From Antricoccus suffuscus (GTDB lineage: Bacteria > Actinomycetota > Actinomycetes > Mycobacteriales > Antricoccaceae): a stretch of 64,000 nt of DNA. The position numbers were made by a program, and so were the translations under genes. A model generated the notes under the pieces. That model saw nothing but the letters and a program-made list of their open reading frames with translations, had not been told where the DNA came from and searched no databases. The stretch spans positions 1-64,000 of the forward strand of contig NZ_PVUE01000007.1 of the NCBI RefSeq assembly GCF_003003235.1, read 5' to 3'. Of this stretch, positions 26,562 to 35,433 are shown in pieces (the first letter of the stretch is position 1; each line of letters opens with the position of its first letter).

Positions 26562-27206
26562 CTACTTCCAGGCGAATACGGGCTGTTCGAAATGGGACAC
26601 TCGGGTGGGTCGACCCTGCAGCGCAACTTCGCGGAACTGGTAGAGCACGGCGGCTGTTGGTGCGTGGATCAGCGACGAGAGCAACGGCATCTGGATGACC
26701 GGGCGGTCGGACTCCGGAATGGTGAGCAGCCGCGGTTCGACGTCGAGCTGCGGGAACGGTATGAAGTGCAGCCTCGCGACCTCTGCGGCGCTGAGCTTTA
26801 CCTCTGGCGCCTCCCCGATCCAGACCACGATCGGCGTCATGGCGTATCCGGATCGGGTGACGTAGTCGTCGAGCCGGCCGAGAATATCGGCTGGCCGCGC
26901 GCTGACGCCGATCTCTTCCTCGAGTTCGCGGAGCGCAGCCTGCTGCGGGGTCTCGCCTTCGTCGATCCGTCCACCGGGCAGTGCCCACTGTCCCGAGTGG
27001 GCTCGCAGAGTCGGGGCGCGTTTGGTGATCCAGATGCCTCGTACCCCGTCAACCTCGACGATCGGAATGGCAACCGCGGCGGCTCGTCTGGCTCCGGGCG
27101 CCGCCACGACGTGCTCGAAGCTCTTCATGCGCTCGGTGATGACCTCGCGCGTCAGATGCGCGATTGGGTCGGACCTATAGCGGTCGTTGTTGTTGACACT
27201 GGACAT
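26562..27206 (-). CDS. Nudix hydrolase
   Basis: The Nudix box reads GGRIDEGETPQQAALREL followed by EEEIGV, near residue 75. A following UPF0035-like region and the length of 214 aa are consistent with CoA pyrophosphatase-type enzymes that hydrolyse nucleoside-diphosphate-linked compounds. It converges on the MDR oxidoreductase gene. Confidence 0.9.
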   Translation of the reverse strand: MSSVNNNDRYRSDPIAHLTREVITERMKSFEHVVAAPGARRAAAVAIPIVEVDGVRGIWITKRAPTLRAHSGQWALPGGRIDEGETPQQAALRELEEEIGVSARPADILGRLDDYVTRSGYAMTPIVVWIGEAPEVKLSAAEVARLHFIPFPQLDVEPRLLTIPESDRPVIQMPLLSSLIHAPTAAVLYQFREVALQGRPTRVSHFEQPVFAWK

Positions 27207-27337
27207 CGGCTAGGCCTCATTTCTATGCGAACCTCGGCTGACATTACGTCACGTCTTGCCTGGGTCGTTAGTCGCGCTAAGCATGTCGATTCGTCGGCCG
27301 GTGTCGCGATCGGTGACTTCGCGGCATACTGGGTGTC

Positions 27338-27778
27338 ATGACATTGCAAGGTGAATACGTACCCAGCCCGTCCAAGCGCTCCCGCGATCAAGTAGAAGTC
27401 TACGAATCGAGCAACGGTCGCGAAGGTAACGACCTGAATGGCATGCCGGTCATCATCGTGACCTGCAAGGGCGCCCAGAGTGGGGCGTTGCGGAAGGTGC
27501 CGCTGATGCGGGTCGAGCACGACGGTGAATACCTCGCGGTGGCATCCATGGGAGGAGCGCCGAAAAATCCGGTTTGGTACTACAACCTGAAGGCCAACCC
27601 GGATGTGCAGTTGCAGGACCAAGGCGACAAATGGGACATGACGGCCACCGAGCTTCCTGAGGGTGACGAACGCGCCGCATGGTGGGACCGCGCGGTCGCG
27701 GCCTACCCGCCGTACGCCGACTACCAGAAGAAGACGGACCGACGGATACCAGTTTTCCTGCTGAGTAAGAAGTCTTAG
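27338..27778 (+). CDS. Deazaflavin (F420)-dependent nitroreductase-family protein
   Basis: The 146-aa split-barrel protein is of the Ddn/DUF385 family. Motifs are VIIVTCKGAQSGALRKVPLMRV (F420 phosphate contacts), YLAVASMGGAPKNPVWYYNLKANPDV and PPYADYQKKTDRRIPVFLL. M. tuberculosis Ddn activates nitroimidazoles and reduces quinones with F420H2; the native role here is not known. Confidence 0.92.
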   Translation: MTLQGEYVPSPSKRSRDQVEVYESSNGREGNDLNGMPVIIVTCKGAQSGALRKVPLMRVEHDGEYLAVASMGGAPKNPVWYYNLKANPDVQLQDQGDKWDMTATELPEGDERAAWWDRAVAAYPPYADYQKKTDRRIPVFLLSKKS

Positions 27779-27824
27779 CCCCTGACCGTCCCGCGGTTCA
27801 TCGGACGCACGATAGCCTGACGGC

Positions 27825-28967
27825 GTGATGCTGACTCCGCGGTACGGCGAACGCTCGCTCGCCGACCTCATGCCCTCCGTGCTTGCCGGGCTCGGTGTAC
27901 CGGGGGAACGCGATGTACTGGGGCTCGATCTTGCTGGGGTGCGCCAGGTGTGTGTGCTGCTTGTCGACGGGCTGGGGGCGCTATTGCTGCGCGCGCACCA
28001 AGCGGCCGCGCCCTTTCTATCGACAGCACTAGGTCCGCAGATCACTGCCGGCTTCCCGAGTACGACCGCGGCCAGCCTCGGCTCGCTCGGCACCGGGCTC
28101 CCGCCGGGCGAGCACGGCCTCGTCGGCTACCTGCTCGCGGTGGACGGGTACGACCGACCGATGAACCCACTACTCTGGCGGTTGCACGGGCCTGGTGACC
28201 ATGTCGACTTGGTCAAAACCGTTGTCCCAGAGGTATTCCAGCCGGCGCCAACCACGTTCGAGCGCGCCGTGGCCGATGGCATCGAAGTCGTGCGAGTGGG
28301 GCCCCGCTACCAGCAGAAGTCGGGGCTCACCCGCGCCGTGTTGCGCGGCGGCGACTTCCGTCCGGCGGTGTCATATGGGGACCTGGCCGCCGAGACGATT
28401 GCCGCGATGGCCGGGGATCGGACTCTGGTTTATGCCTATCACGGCGATCTCGACTTGACCGGTCACGTGCGTGGACCTAGCTCGGCCGGATGGCGGGCCG
28501 AGCTCGCGCACGTCGATCAGATTGCTCGCGATATCGCCGAGGGGCTGCCGCCGGGCGGCGTGCTGATCGTCACCGCAGATCACGGGATGGTCGAGGTCGG
28601 TTCAAGCATCGATATCGACGCCGACGCCGAGCTCCAGGACGGCGTGCGCATCATTGGCGGTGAACCGCGTGCTCGTCACCTTTACGCCGAAGACGGTGCG
28701 GCGCAGGACGTCTATGACCTGTGGCGCGAGCGGCTCGGCGATGAGTACGGCGTCTACCGCAAGGCCGAGCTCGTCGAGGACGGATGGTTCGGGCCGACGA
28801 TTACGTCGGCGTCGTACGACCGGATCGGCGACGTCATCGCCATCGCGCTTACCGACGGCGCGCTGTTTCGGAGTGGCGCCGAGCCCATGCAGTCCTCGCT
28901 GAAAGGGCACCACGGTTCGCTCACCGAGGACGAGCTCCTGGTGCCGCTGCTGGTTTTTCGCCGTTAA
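27825..28967 (+). CDS. Alkaline-phosphatase-fold nucleotide pyrophosphatase/phosphodiesterase
   Basis: The 380-aa protein shows VCVLLVDGLGALLL (metal Asp), FPSTTAASLGSLGTGLPPGEHGL (nucleophile Thr in the PSTT context), YAYHGDLDLTGHVRGP (metal ligands) and IVTADHGMVEV (Asp-His ligands). It belongs to the type-I phosphodiesterase/nucleotide pyrophosphatase group. No signal peptide is evident, so it is probably cytoplasmic. Confidence 0.9.
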   Translation: MMLTPRYGERSLADLMPSVLAGLGVPGERDVLGLDLAGVRQVCVLLVDGLGALLLRAHQAAAPFLSTALGPQITAGFPSTTAASLGSLGTGLPPGEHGLVGYLLAVDGYDRPMNPLLWRLHGPGDHVDLVKTVVPEVFQPAPTTFERAVADGIEVVRVGPRYQQKSGLTRAVLRGGDFRPAVSYGDLAAETIAAMAGDRTLVYAYHGDLDLTGHVRGPSSAGWRAELAHVDQIARDIAEGLPPGGVLIVTADHGMVEVGSSIDIDADAELQDGVRIIGGEPRARHLYAEDGAAQDVYDLWRERLGDEYGVYRKAELVEDGWFGPTITSASYDRIGDVIAIALTDGALFRSGAEPMQSSLKGHHGSLTEDELLVPLLVFRR

Positions 28968-29000
28968 CCAGTCGGATCGAGTCGCGTGCGGGTCCCGTAG

Positions 29001-29052
29001 TGACGGATCAGTCGACTTTTCTGACGGATCAGCGGACTTTTGTGACGGATGG
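29001..29052 (+). repeat. TGACGGAT-family tandem repeat (2.5 units)
   Basis: TGACGGATCAGTCGACTTTTC (29001-29021), TGACGGATCAGCGGACTTTTG (29022-29042) and TGACGGATGG (29043-29052) make a 21-bp period between the phosphodiesterase stop and the methyltransferase GTG. Confidence 0.85.
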
Positions 29053-29088
29053 CGAAGGTGTCTGTGCCGGGTCACCTAGGATGGCCGG

Positions 29089-29715
29089 GTGAATCCATCC
29101 TCGCCCGACGGGCACTACTTCAGCCCCGAGCCCAGCGTGGCGAGCGACCCTCGCGTGGTCGACGTACTTCTCGACGGAGTCGACTTGCAGTTGCAGTCTG
29201 ACGCGGGAGTCTTCTCGCACGGACAGCTCGATGAGGCGACCCGGATCTTCCTCGATGGTGTCCCATCTCCTCCGGCGCACGGAAATTTGTTGGACCTGGG
29301 TTGTGGTTACGGCCCGATCGCGTTGACGCTGGCGACATGGTCGCCTGGAGCTCGGGTCTACGCCATCGACGTCAACGAACGCGCTTGCGACCTGACCCGC
29401 GACAACGCCAGACGCGCGAAGCTCGATAACGTGCACGTGAGTACGCCGCAGCAGACTCCCGCCGATGTCGTGTTCGACGCGATCTACTCCAACCCGCCCA
29501 TCCGGATCGGCAAGCAGGCACTGCACGAGCTGCTCGCCACCTGGTTGCAGCGTCTCGCTCCGACAGGGGTCTGCTATCTCGTCGTCGGGAAGCATCTCGG
29601 CGCCGACTCGATCGCGAAATGGCTTACGTCGCAAGGACTCCGGGTCGACCGGCTGTCATCTAAGCAGAGCTATCGCGTCCTCGAAGTACGCCGCACAGAC
29701 AGGGAACAGATATGA
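29089..29715 (+). CDS. Class I SAM methyltransferase, RsmC/RlmG-like
   Basis: Motif I is NLLDLGCGYGPIALTLA, with AIDVNERAC as motif II and the NPP(I/F) catalytic motif in YSNPPIRIGKQAL. These fit small-subunit rRNA guanine-N2 methyltransferases of the RsmC type in their short actinobacterial form (208 aa). The stop overlaps the next gene by 4 bp (ATGA), and that gene is also an RNA methyltransferase. Confidence 0.87.
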   Translation: MNPSSPDGHYFSPEPSVASDPRVVDVLLDGVDLQLQSDAGVFSHGQLDEATRIFLDGVPSPPAHGNLLDLGCGYGPIALTLATWSPGARVYAIDVNERACDLTRDNARRAKLDNVHVSTPQQTPADVVFDAIYSNPPIRIGKQALHELLATWLQRLAPTGVCYLVVGKHLGADSIAKWLTSQGLRVDRLSSKQSYRVLEVRRTDREQI

Positions 29716-30290
29716 GCCAGTTTCGCGGCACCGACCTCAAGCGGTTGCACCGCGGGTGGAAACGCACCTACCCCGAACCGCTCGGCCTGATCCTCGAGTC
29801 GGTCGCCTCGCCGTGGAACGTCGGAGCGCTTGTCCGTACGGCGGCCGCGATGGGCATCGATCACCTCTATCTCGTGGGCGACACCGCGACCCCGCGCTCG
29901 CCGAAGACCCAGAAGACGGCGCTCGGCACCGACCGCTACCTGAAGTGGACGACGTACGACGACATCGCCGCGGCGATCGCGGCCGCTCGGGCCGACGGCT
30001 ACTACATCGTGGCGCTGGAGTTAGCGAGCGAGTCAAAGCCCTTGCATACTCTCGATCTGGACCGCCCGGTGGCGATCTTGTCCGGACACGAGGATCGCGG
30101 TGTGACACCCGCAGCGTTAGCCGCCGCCGATGCAGTCGGGTTCGTCCCGCAGGTCGGTAGGGTCGGCTCGCTCAACGTCGCGACCGCCACGTCGATCGCC
30201 ATCTATGAGGCCAGACGGCAACACTGGGCCAAGCTCAGCACCCCGCCGGTGTTCGGAGACCACGGCGACGAGTCAGCTCCAGAGGTTTAG
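29712..30290 (+). CDS. TrmH-family (SpoU) RNA 2'-O-methyltransferase
   Basis: SPOUT-knot motifs are visible: LILESVASPWNVGALVRTAAAMG (motif 1, Asn and Arg), ILSGHEDRGV (motif 2) and VGFVPQVGRVGSLNVATATSIAIYE (motif 3, the SAM-binding trefoil knot). The 192-aa size fits TrmH, which methylates G18 of tRNA, but rRNA-directed relatives look similar. It is coupled to the RsmC-like gene; its 3' end overlaps the pmt gene by 18 bp, tail to tail. Confidence 0.88.
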   Translation: MSQFRGTDLKRLHRGWKRTYPEPLGLILESVASPWNVGALVRTAAAMGIDHLYLVGDTATPRSPKTQKTALGTDRYLKWTTYDDIAAAIAAARADGYYIVALELASESKPLHTLDLDRPVAILSGHEDRGVTPAALAAADAVGFVPQVGRVGSLNVATATSIAIYEARRQHWAKLSTPPVFGDHGDESAPEV

Positions 30291-31844
30291 CCACATTCGC
30301 AGGTCCCAGGCGGACATAGACAGTGTGGTGCCGTTGAGCACCGGCAGGAAGAAGCCGAACATGACCACTACGAGCCCGAGGTAGACCGCGACGGCCGCGG
30401 CGCCCCACTTGCGTCGGCGTACTGAGTCGGTACGCCGGCCGAGGACGTCGGTGAGCACGAACGTCACGGCCATGATGAAAAATGGCACGACGGGCGCCAT
30501 GTAGAACATGAACATCGTGCGTTCGGTGTCAATCAACCAGGCACCCCAACCGGCCGCGATCGCTACTAGGACTGCGATCGCGCGCCAGTCCATCCGAGAG
30601 ATCGCCCACCAGATCATCCATAGGCCGGCCAGCGCAAACGCCCACCACAGTGGCGGTGTGCCGATCATCGTGATCGTGCGCATGTGCTGCGCCCCGGCGA
30701 TAGTGACCGTGTCGTTGACCATTAGTACCGGGCGGCCGGTGAGCAGCCAGGACCAGGGGTTGGAGTCCCACGGATGCGGCGTGGTCAGGTGCGTGTGGAA
30801 GTTGAGCCACTCGGCATGCATGTGCCATAGCGAACGCAATGCCTCCGGGATCCACGGGTACGACGTCGCGCGGCCTTCTGCCCAGTACCGGCCTTGCGCC
30901 GTCTCGCCGGCAAACCAGCCGGCCCAGGTCACGAGGTAGGCGAGCACCGGGACGATGCCGAGATCCCAAAACGCGGTGGGGAGGCTACGCCGCATGGTCG
31001 CGACGAAGGGCCGGCGCAGCCCGATAGAGCGGTAGGCGCCCCAGTCCCAGACCAGGCACAGGATCGCGAACAGGGCGAGGAAGTAGACGCCGCTCCATTT
31101 CACGCTCGCGGACAGCCCGAACGTAATCCCGGCGGCAAGGCGCCACCACCGGAATCCCACCCTCGGGCCCCAGGTGCCGATTACCCCGCTCTGACACGCG
31201 CGCCACAACTGCGTGCGGAATCTGTCCCGATCCACGATCAGGAACCAAAAGCCAAGTAACGTCCAGAACTGCAAGAAGATGTCGAGGATCCCGGTCCGGC
31301 TGATAGTGAACGAGAACCCGTCGGCGGCCAGCAGAATCGCGGCAAATAGTCCGCAGAGCGTAGATCGGGTCATCCGGCGTACGACGAAGCTCAGCAGCAC
31401 GATCGCGGCACACCCGACTACCACTCCGGATATCCGCCAGGCAAAAGAGTTGTAGCCAAACAGCCACTCGCCGACCGCTATGTTCCATTTGCCGAACGGC
31501 GGATGGACGATGAAGTAGTAGGCGCGGTTCTCCTCGAAGCCGTAGTGCAGCAGCTGGTGCGCCTCGGGCACGTAATAAGCCTCGTCGAAGACCAACCTGT
31601 TGGGCCAGCCAAGATTCGCCACTCGGACCAGAAGCGCAAGCGCGCCGATGAGCAACGTAAATACCCACGCCGCCAGTCCGTCGCGCGGCATCGGCGGATC
31701 CAGTCGCGGTACGTCGAGCCCATCGACGTCGTCTTGGGGCGTCGTCTGGGTCGGTTCCGGCACGGCAATGATCGTAGGCTGATCGAATGACGAATGGTGA
31801 GACGACGTCCGGCGGCCCGGCGCGACCTGCGTGGTCGCCGTCAC
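30273..31844 (-). CDS. pmt: Protein O-mannosyltransferase, PMT family
   Basis: The 523-aa polytopic membrane enzyme transfers mannose from polyprenol-phosphate-mannose to secreted proteins. The first loop after TM1 contains NRLVFDEAYYVPEAHQLLHYG, where the Asp-Glu pair is catalytic, and later HPPFGKW and PHPWDSNPWSW, typical of bacterial PMTs. It corresponds in context to Rv1002c next to rsmI (Rv1003). The long soluble N-terminus makes its 5' end overlap rsmI by 58 bp in divergent orientation; an internal GTG at 31763 would remove the overlap. Confidence 0.92.
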   Translation of the reverse strand: MTATTQVAPGRRTSSHHSSFDQPTIIAVPEPTQTTPQDDVDGLDVPRLDPPMPRDGLAAWVFTLLIGALALLVRVANLGWPNRLVFDEAYYVPEAHQLLHYGFEENRAYYFIVHPPFGKWNIAVGEWLFGYNSFAWRISGVVVGCAAIVLLSFVVRRMTRSTLCGLFAAILLAADGFSFTISRTGILDIFLQFWTLLGFWFLIVDRDRFRTQLWRACQSGVIGTWGPRVGFRWWRLAAGITFGLSASVKWSGVYFLALFAILCLVWDWGAYRSIGLRRPFVATMRRSLPTAFWDLGIVPVLAYLVTWAGWFAGETAQGRYWAEGRATSYPWIPEALRSLWHMHAEWLNFHTHLTTPHPWDSNPWSWLLTGRPVLMVNDTVTIAGAQHMRTITMIGTPPLWWAFALAGLWMIWWAISRMDWRAIAVLVAIAAGWGAWLIDTERTMFMFYMAPVVPFFIMAVTFVLTDVLGRRTDSVRRRKWGAAAVAVYLGLVVVMFGFFLPVLNGTTLSMSAWDLRMWLNLWS

Positions 31845-32674
31845 CTGGGGTGCTCGTCATCGCTGGTACGCCGCTGGGCAACGCCGGCGATGCCACCGAT
31901 CGGCTGCGCACGGCGATCCGATCGGTCGACCTGATCGCGGCCGAGGACACCAGGCGTTTTCGTCGGCTCGCGCGCGACCTTGGAGTCGAGCTCAGCGCGC
32001 CGGTCACGTCGTACTTCGACCAAAACGAGAAGGACCGGCAGCCGGAGCTCATCGACGCATTGCGCAGCGGAAAGAGCGTGTTGCTCGTGACCGACGCCGG
32101 TATGCCCTCGGTGTCAGACCCCGGTTACCGGCTGGTGTCGGCGGCGATCGACGCCAACCTCGCGGTCACCTGCCTGCCGGGGCCGTCGTCGGTGACCGTC
32201 GCCCTAGCCCTGAGCGGGCTACCGTGCGACCGCTTCTGTTTCGAGGGTTTTCTGCCGCGCAAGCCAGGGGAGCGGCAGCGCGCGCTCGCGCCGCTGGCTA
32301 CCGAGCGCCGCACGATGGTGTTCTTCGAGGCGCCGCACCGGCTCCTTCCGATGCTTGAGGCCGTCCGCGACGTCTTTGGTGCGGACCGCCGCGCAGCGGT
32401 GTGCCGCGAGCTGACCAAGACTTACGAGGAGGTACGCCGCGGCACTCTCGGGGAGCTCGCTGAGTGGGCGGCGGACGGCGTGCGCGGGGAGATCACGGTG
32501 GTGATCGAAGGCGCCGGCGACGTACGGCGGGAGTACGCCGCGGATGAGCTGGCCGCGCTGGTCGCGGACGAGGTGGCCAAGGGGATGTCGAAGAAGGACG
32601 CGGTCGTGCTGGTTGCGACCACCACGGGTACGCCGAAGCGCACCGTATTCGACGCATTCCACGCGCTCCGGTAA
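31787..32674 (+). CDS. rsmI: 16S rRNA (cytidine1402-2'-O)-methyltransferase RsmI
   Basis: Motifs are LVIAGTPLGNAGDATDRL, DLIAAEDTRRFRRL, VLLVTDAGMPSVSDPGYRL, CLPGPSSVTVALALSGLP, FEGFLPRK and VFFEAPHRLLPML, matching the tetrapyrrole-methylase-like RsmI family throughout. A GTG at 31850 just before LVIAGTP is an alternative start that would avoid the overlap with pmt. The C-terminal KKDAVVLVATTTGTPKR is the family's HTH-like tail. Confidence 0.95.
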   Translation: MTNGETTSGGPARPAWSPSPGVLVIAGTPLGNAGDATDRLRTAIRSVDLIAAEDTRRFRRLARDLGVELSAPVTSYFDQNEKDRQPELIDALRSGKSVLLVTDAGMPSVSDPGYRLVSAAIDANLAVTCLPGPSSVTVALALSGLPCDRFCFEGFLPRKPGERQRALAPLATERRTMVFFEAPHRLLPMLEAVRDVFGADRRAAVCRELTKTYEEVRRGTLGELAEWAADGVRGEITVVIEGAGDVRREYAADELAALVADEVAKGMSKKDAVVLVATTTGTPKRTVFDAFHALR

Positions 32675-32683
32675 TCTGCGGCC

Positions 32684-32875
32684 TTAAAGCCAGTGGTTGC
32701 GCTTGAATCCGCGATAGAGCAGCAAACAGATCGTTACGATCACGAGAATGACCGCGGGATAGCCAAACTTCCAGTGCAGTTCCGGCATGAAGTCGAAGTT
32801 CATCCCGTATATCCCTGCCACTGCAGTCGGCACCGCAAAGATCGCCGCCCATGCCACTATTCGATAAACACGCAT
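32684..32875 (-). pseudogene. corA: 3' fragment of corA, cut off by the element
   Basis: AAIFAVPTAVAGIYGMNF holds the end of TM1 with the GMN selectivity motif of CorA, followed by MPELHWKFGYP and TM2 (AVILVIVTICLLLYRGF). Only 54 residues belong to CorA. The first nine residues of the 63-aa frame (MRVYRIVAW) come from the element's att arm, which happens to supply an ATG four bases after the stop of the last element gene. The rest of corA is at 42147-43145. Confidence 0.93.
32830..32873. other. attL of the integrated element
   Basis: The host corA side is 32830-32849, the crossover dinucleotide CA is 32850-32851, and the element arm 32852-32873 ends in CGATAAACACGC. GCCCA at 32847-32851 is identical to 42160-42164 at the other end. 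The arm is the mirror image of the attR arm (18 of 22 positions). Confidence 0.88.
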
Positions 32876-32879
32876 GTAA

Positions 32880-33146
32880 CTACGACGTGGTACGAGCGAC
32901 CATGTAGCGCGTGTGGTGCCGACTCGGTCGGACCTGCGTAACCCTGTACGTACCCGCGAGAGGGCCAGTGAGGACGCGGACAGAATCGGTGGTGCCGAGC
33001 ACCGCGAAGCCCGGAGGCACGCGGACGCTCACATCGGTAACGAGGAACACCTCGTAAGCCTCCTGAGCGGACACCAGGGCGACGGTGGCGGGCGCCTCCA
33101 CCTCGCTAGCGCCGGAGACGAGCGCGACACGCTCTAGGTAGTTCAC
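32880..33146 (-). CDS. Probable head-closure (stopper-like) protein
   Basis: The 88-aa beta-rich protein has VFLVTDVSVRVPPGFAVL in its centre, and its ending GPLAGTYRVTQVRPSRHHTRY resembles the C-terminus of small actinophage head-to-tail stopper proteins. GTG 33146 overlaps the stop of the connector gene (GTGA), with GGAGG upstream inside that gene. Its position after the connector is where a stopper is found in siphophage head modules. It is the last gene of the element. Confidence 0.5.
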   Translation of the reverse strand: MNYLERVALVSGASEVEAPATVALVSAQEAYEVFLVTDVSVRVPPGFAVLGTTDSVRVLTGPLAGTYRVTQVRPSRHHTRYMVARTTS

Positions 33147-34414
33147 GCGGACCTCCGGCGGTAGCGGTGCAGGATCGCTTGCTCGGCGAGAGAGAACGAC
33201 TCGAAACGGCCGCGTGCGGCGTAGCCGTCCGCGCTCTCGCTCTCCAGTTGCGCCGGGTTATTGAGGAGACGCGCGGACGCGGTCATGGTCACGGCGCGGA
33301 GGTCTGGCGGGAAGTCGAACTCTCCGAGCCCGGATCCGGTGCGCGTCGGTCCGTTGCCGCGAACGTAAGCGTTGACGATCTCGGCCATGACTGGCACATG
33401 CTCGGCGGCCAGCGCTTCGAGCGCCGCGTCGCCGGTACGGCCCATGAACGCGACGACCTCGGCGATAAGCGCGGTGATCGGACCGGAGCCGGGCTCGGGG
33501 TCGGGCGTCGGATCGGTGCCGGTTACGGCGGAGACGTGCGCGGTCTTCGTGGAGCCTGCGGCGTTACCGGCCGTGTCCGTCACGGTGAGTGTGACGACGT
33601 AGGCGCCGTCGGCCGCGTAGGTATGCGATGCGGTCACGCCGGATCCTGTGGCACCGTCGCCGAAGTCCCAGCCGTAGGAGAGCGTCGATTCCTCGGGGTC
33701 GCTAGAGGCGGACGCGTCGACGTCGAGGGTTAGGTCGGTGGCGGCGGCGATGAACGCGGCGGTAGGCGCCTCGTCTGCGGACGCCGTGGGGTATGCGGTG
33801 AGAGCGGTAGCGGTCGACGCGGACCGATTAGTCGTCGCGGTCCAGCCGAAGTCCCAGTCGGTCGTATCTGTCGCGTCGCCGTCAAGGCGGCCGGAGATAG
33901 GGGAGCCGGGCTCGTCGAGGCGGACCATTGCGAAGCCGATAGCGACCGCCGACGTCGCGGTGATGATGAGATCCATGGCGGTCGGCGTGAATGGAGTGCC
34001 TAGCGAGTTGCGCCATTGCTTATCAGGCGTCGTTACGTTGACTTCGACCCACTGATAGCCAGAGTTGGGCGGGATCGTGACGTCGTAGCCCGCGACGGGC
34101 GCGGTGTCGTTGCCACCATTCGCGACAATGCCGACCTTCACGGTCTGCGCCGGGTCAGACACAAACGCGAGCATGCGCAGTACGTACTGGCGGCCGGACT
34201 CTATGGGTAGCCCGTCGAGTTTGATCCTGGTCAGGGTGAAACTGGCGAGCCGGTTAATCGTCCCCAGCCCGTTTGCGACGTCGCGCTGTCCGAGTGTGCC
34301 GGACGTCCAGGGCGCGATGTCAGTTGTCGACGAGCCCGCGTCCATCCAGTGGGGGCGCGGCACGTAGTTACGGCCGAGGACGTCGCCGGGTTGCCAGGTA
34401 AGCGGATAGGTCAT
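33143..34414 (-). CDS. Beta-sandwich + PKD domain + head-tail connector fusion
   Basis: The start is at ATG 34414 (MTYPLTWQPGDV), with GGAGG five bases upstream, giving 423 aa. Residues ~20-205 look like a carbohydrate-binding-type beta-sandwich and end with GRLDGDATDTTDWDFGWT, a pattern I associate with phage minor tail or adhesin proteins. Residues ~216-297 are a PKD domain (YGWDFGDGATGSG, then HTYAADGAYVVTLTVTD). After a Pro-rich linker (DPTPDPEPGSG), residues ~313-423 resemble a gp6/connector protein (ITALIAEVVAFMGR, FPPDLRAVTMTASARLL, FSLAEQAILHRY). Connectors are normally ~110-150 aa on their own. Assignment of the last part rests on position and pattern. Confidence 0.65.
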   Translation of the reverse strand: MTYPLTWQPGDVLGRNYVPRPHWMDAGSSTTDIAPWTSGTLGQRDVANGLGTINRLASFTLTRIKLDGLPIESGRQYVLRMLAFVSDPAQTVKVGIVANGGNDTAPVAGYDVTIPPNSGYQWVEVNVTTPDKQWRNSLGTPFTPTAMDLIITATSAVAIGFAMVRLDEPGSPISGRLDGDATDTTDWDFGWTATTNRSASTATALTAYPTASADEAPTAAFIAAATDLTLDVDASASSDPEESTLSYGWDFGDGATGSGVTASHTYAADGAYVVTLTVTDTAGNAAGSTKTAHVSAVTGTDPTPDPEPGSGPITALIAEVVAFMGRTGDAALEALAAEHVPVMAEIVNAYVRGNGPTRTGSGLGEFDFPPDLRAVTMTASARLLNNPAQLESESADGYAARGRFESFSLAEQAILHRYRRRSA

Positions 34415-34495
34415 ACGAGCCTCCAGGGGGTCGCGTAGACAACGCAAACGGCCGTCGTCTCCACGCGGGAGACGACGGCCGAGAGGGTCGATTAG

Positions 34496-35326
34496 TTAGG
34501 CAGCGGGCGCGACGGTGATCTTGACGATCGACTTAGGGCTCGGGAAAGCGAGGTCGGCGCGCATGGTCACCTTGACGGCGACCTCGTCCGTCGAGAAGTA
34601 GGCCTCGTTGGAGACCTCCACCTTGGCGCGGTCGCGGATGATGAGCAGCGCCTTGGAGGTGTCCGCGCCGTAGACGACGTCGTCGGCGAGATCCTCGGTC
34701 ACGTGGACCGGCACGCCGTTGATGGCGAACTGGGTCTCCAGGAGGCCGACATTAGAGGCGTCCGCCTGCTTGATGCCCGCGAAACGGAGGTAGGTAGCCG
34801 CGTTCATGTACCAGGCGGTCACCTGCGCACGAGCGCCCAGCACCTTAACCTGCGCCTCGGTGAACGCGTCCAGGTCGGCAGCGTCGCTCGCAACCGTGAG
34901 AGCACCAGTGACGCCAGGCAGGCCCTTAGGCGCCTTAGCGATCTGGGCACCGCTGTTGGTGAAGTAGGCCTTATCGAGCGCAACGGCGACCGAGCGGGTC
35001 AGGCTGTCGCCGACAAGCTTGGTCGCGGCCGGGCTGGAGTCCTGCGCGAGTTCGCGCGAAACCTTGATGACTCCACCGACCTTTTTGGGCGTCGAGGCGA
35101 TCTCGTCGAGTGCCGGATTACCGACCTCCAGGTCTTCGCCTTCCAGCGCCCATACGGCGGTCGTATCTGCCGTGATGCGCGGAATGTTCAGCGTCGCGGC
35201 CGAGGTGTTAACCACTGCGACGCCGGACGCGGCGGCGATGGACTCGGTCTGGAGACCTTCGAGGATGAGGTCGTGGTACTCGTCAGGCTTGACCGAGTCG
35301 GGAACGTTTGCAGCGTAGATAGCCAT
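34496..35326 (-). CDS. HK97-fold major capsid protein
   Basis: The 276-aa protein begins MAIYAANVPDSVKPDEYHDL. The body is typical of HK97-type capsids: ALEGEDLEVGNPALDEIASTPKKVGGVIKVSRELAQDS (E-loop/P-domain region), LDKAYFTNSG and a C-terminal EAYFSTDEVAVKVTMRADLAFPSP. There is no N-terminal delta domain or protease, consistent with a separate scaffold gene upstream. GGAGACGG lies just before the ATG. Confidence 0.9.
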   Translation of the reverse strand: MAIYAANVPDSVKPDEYHDLILEGLQTESIAAASGVAVVNTSAATLNIPRITADTTAVWALEGEDLEVGNPALDEIASTPKKVGGVIKVSRELAQDSSPAATKLVGDSLTRSVAVALDKAYFTNSGAQIAKAPKGLPGVTGALTVASDAADLDAFTEAQVKVLGARAQVTAWYMNAATYLRFAGIKQADASNVGLLETQFAINGVPVHVTEDLADDVVYGADTSKALLIIRDRAKVEVSNEAYFSTDEVAVKVTMRADLAFPSPKSIVKITVAPAA

Positions 35327-35433
35327 CTGGCCGTCTCCTTAGATTTGATGAAGATGGGGGAAGCGCGACGCCGCCAGGGCGTCGAGCGACTCCGGAGAGC
35401 GGCCAGCGCTATACGGAGGAGAATTAGGGGGAT

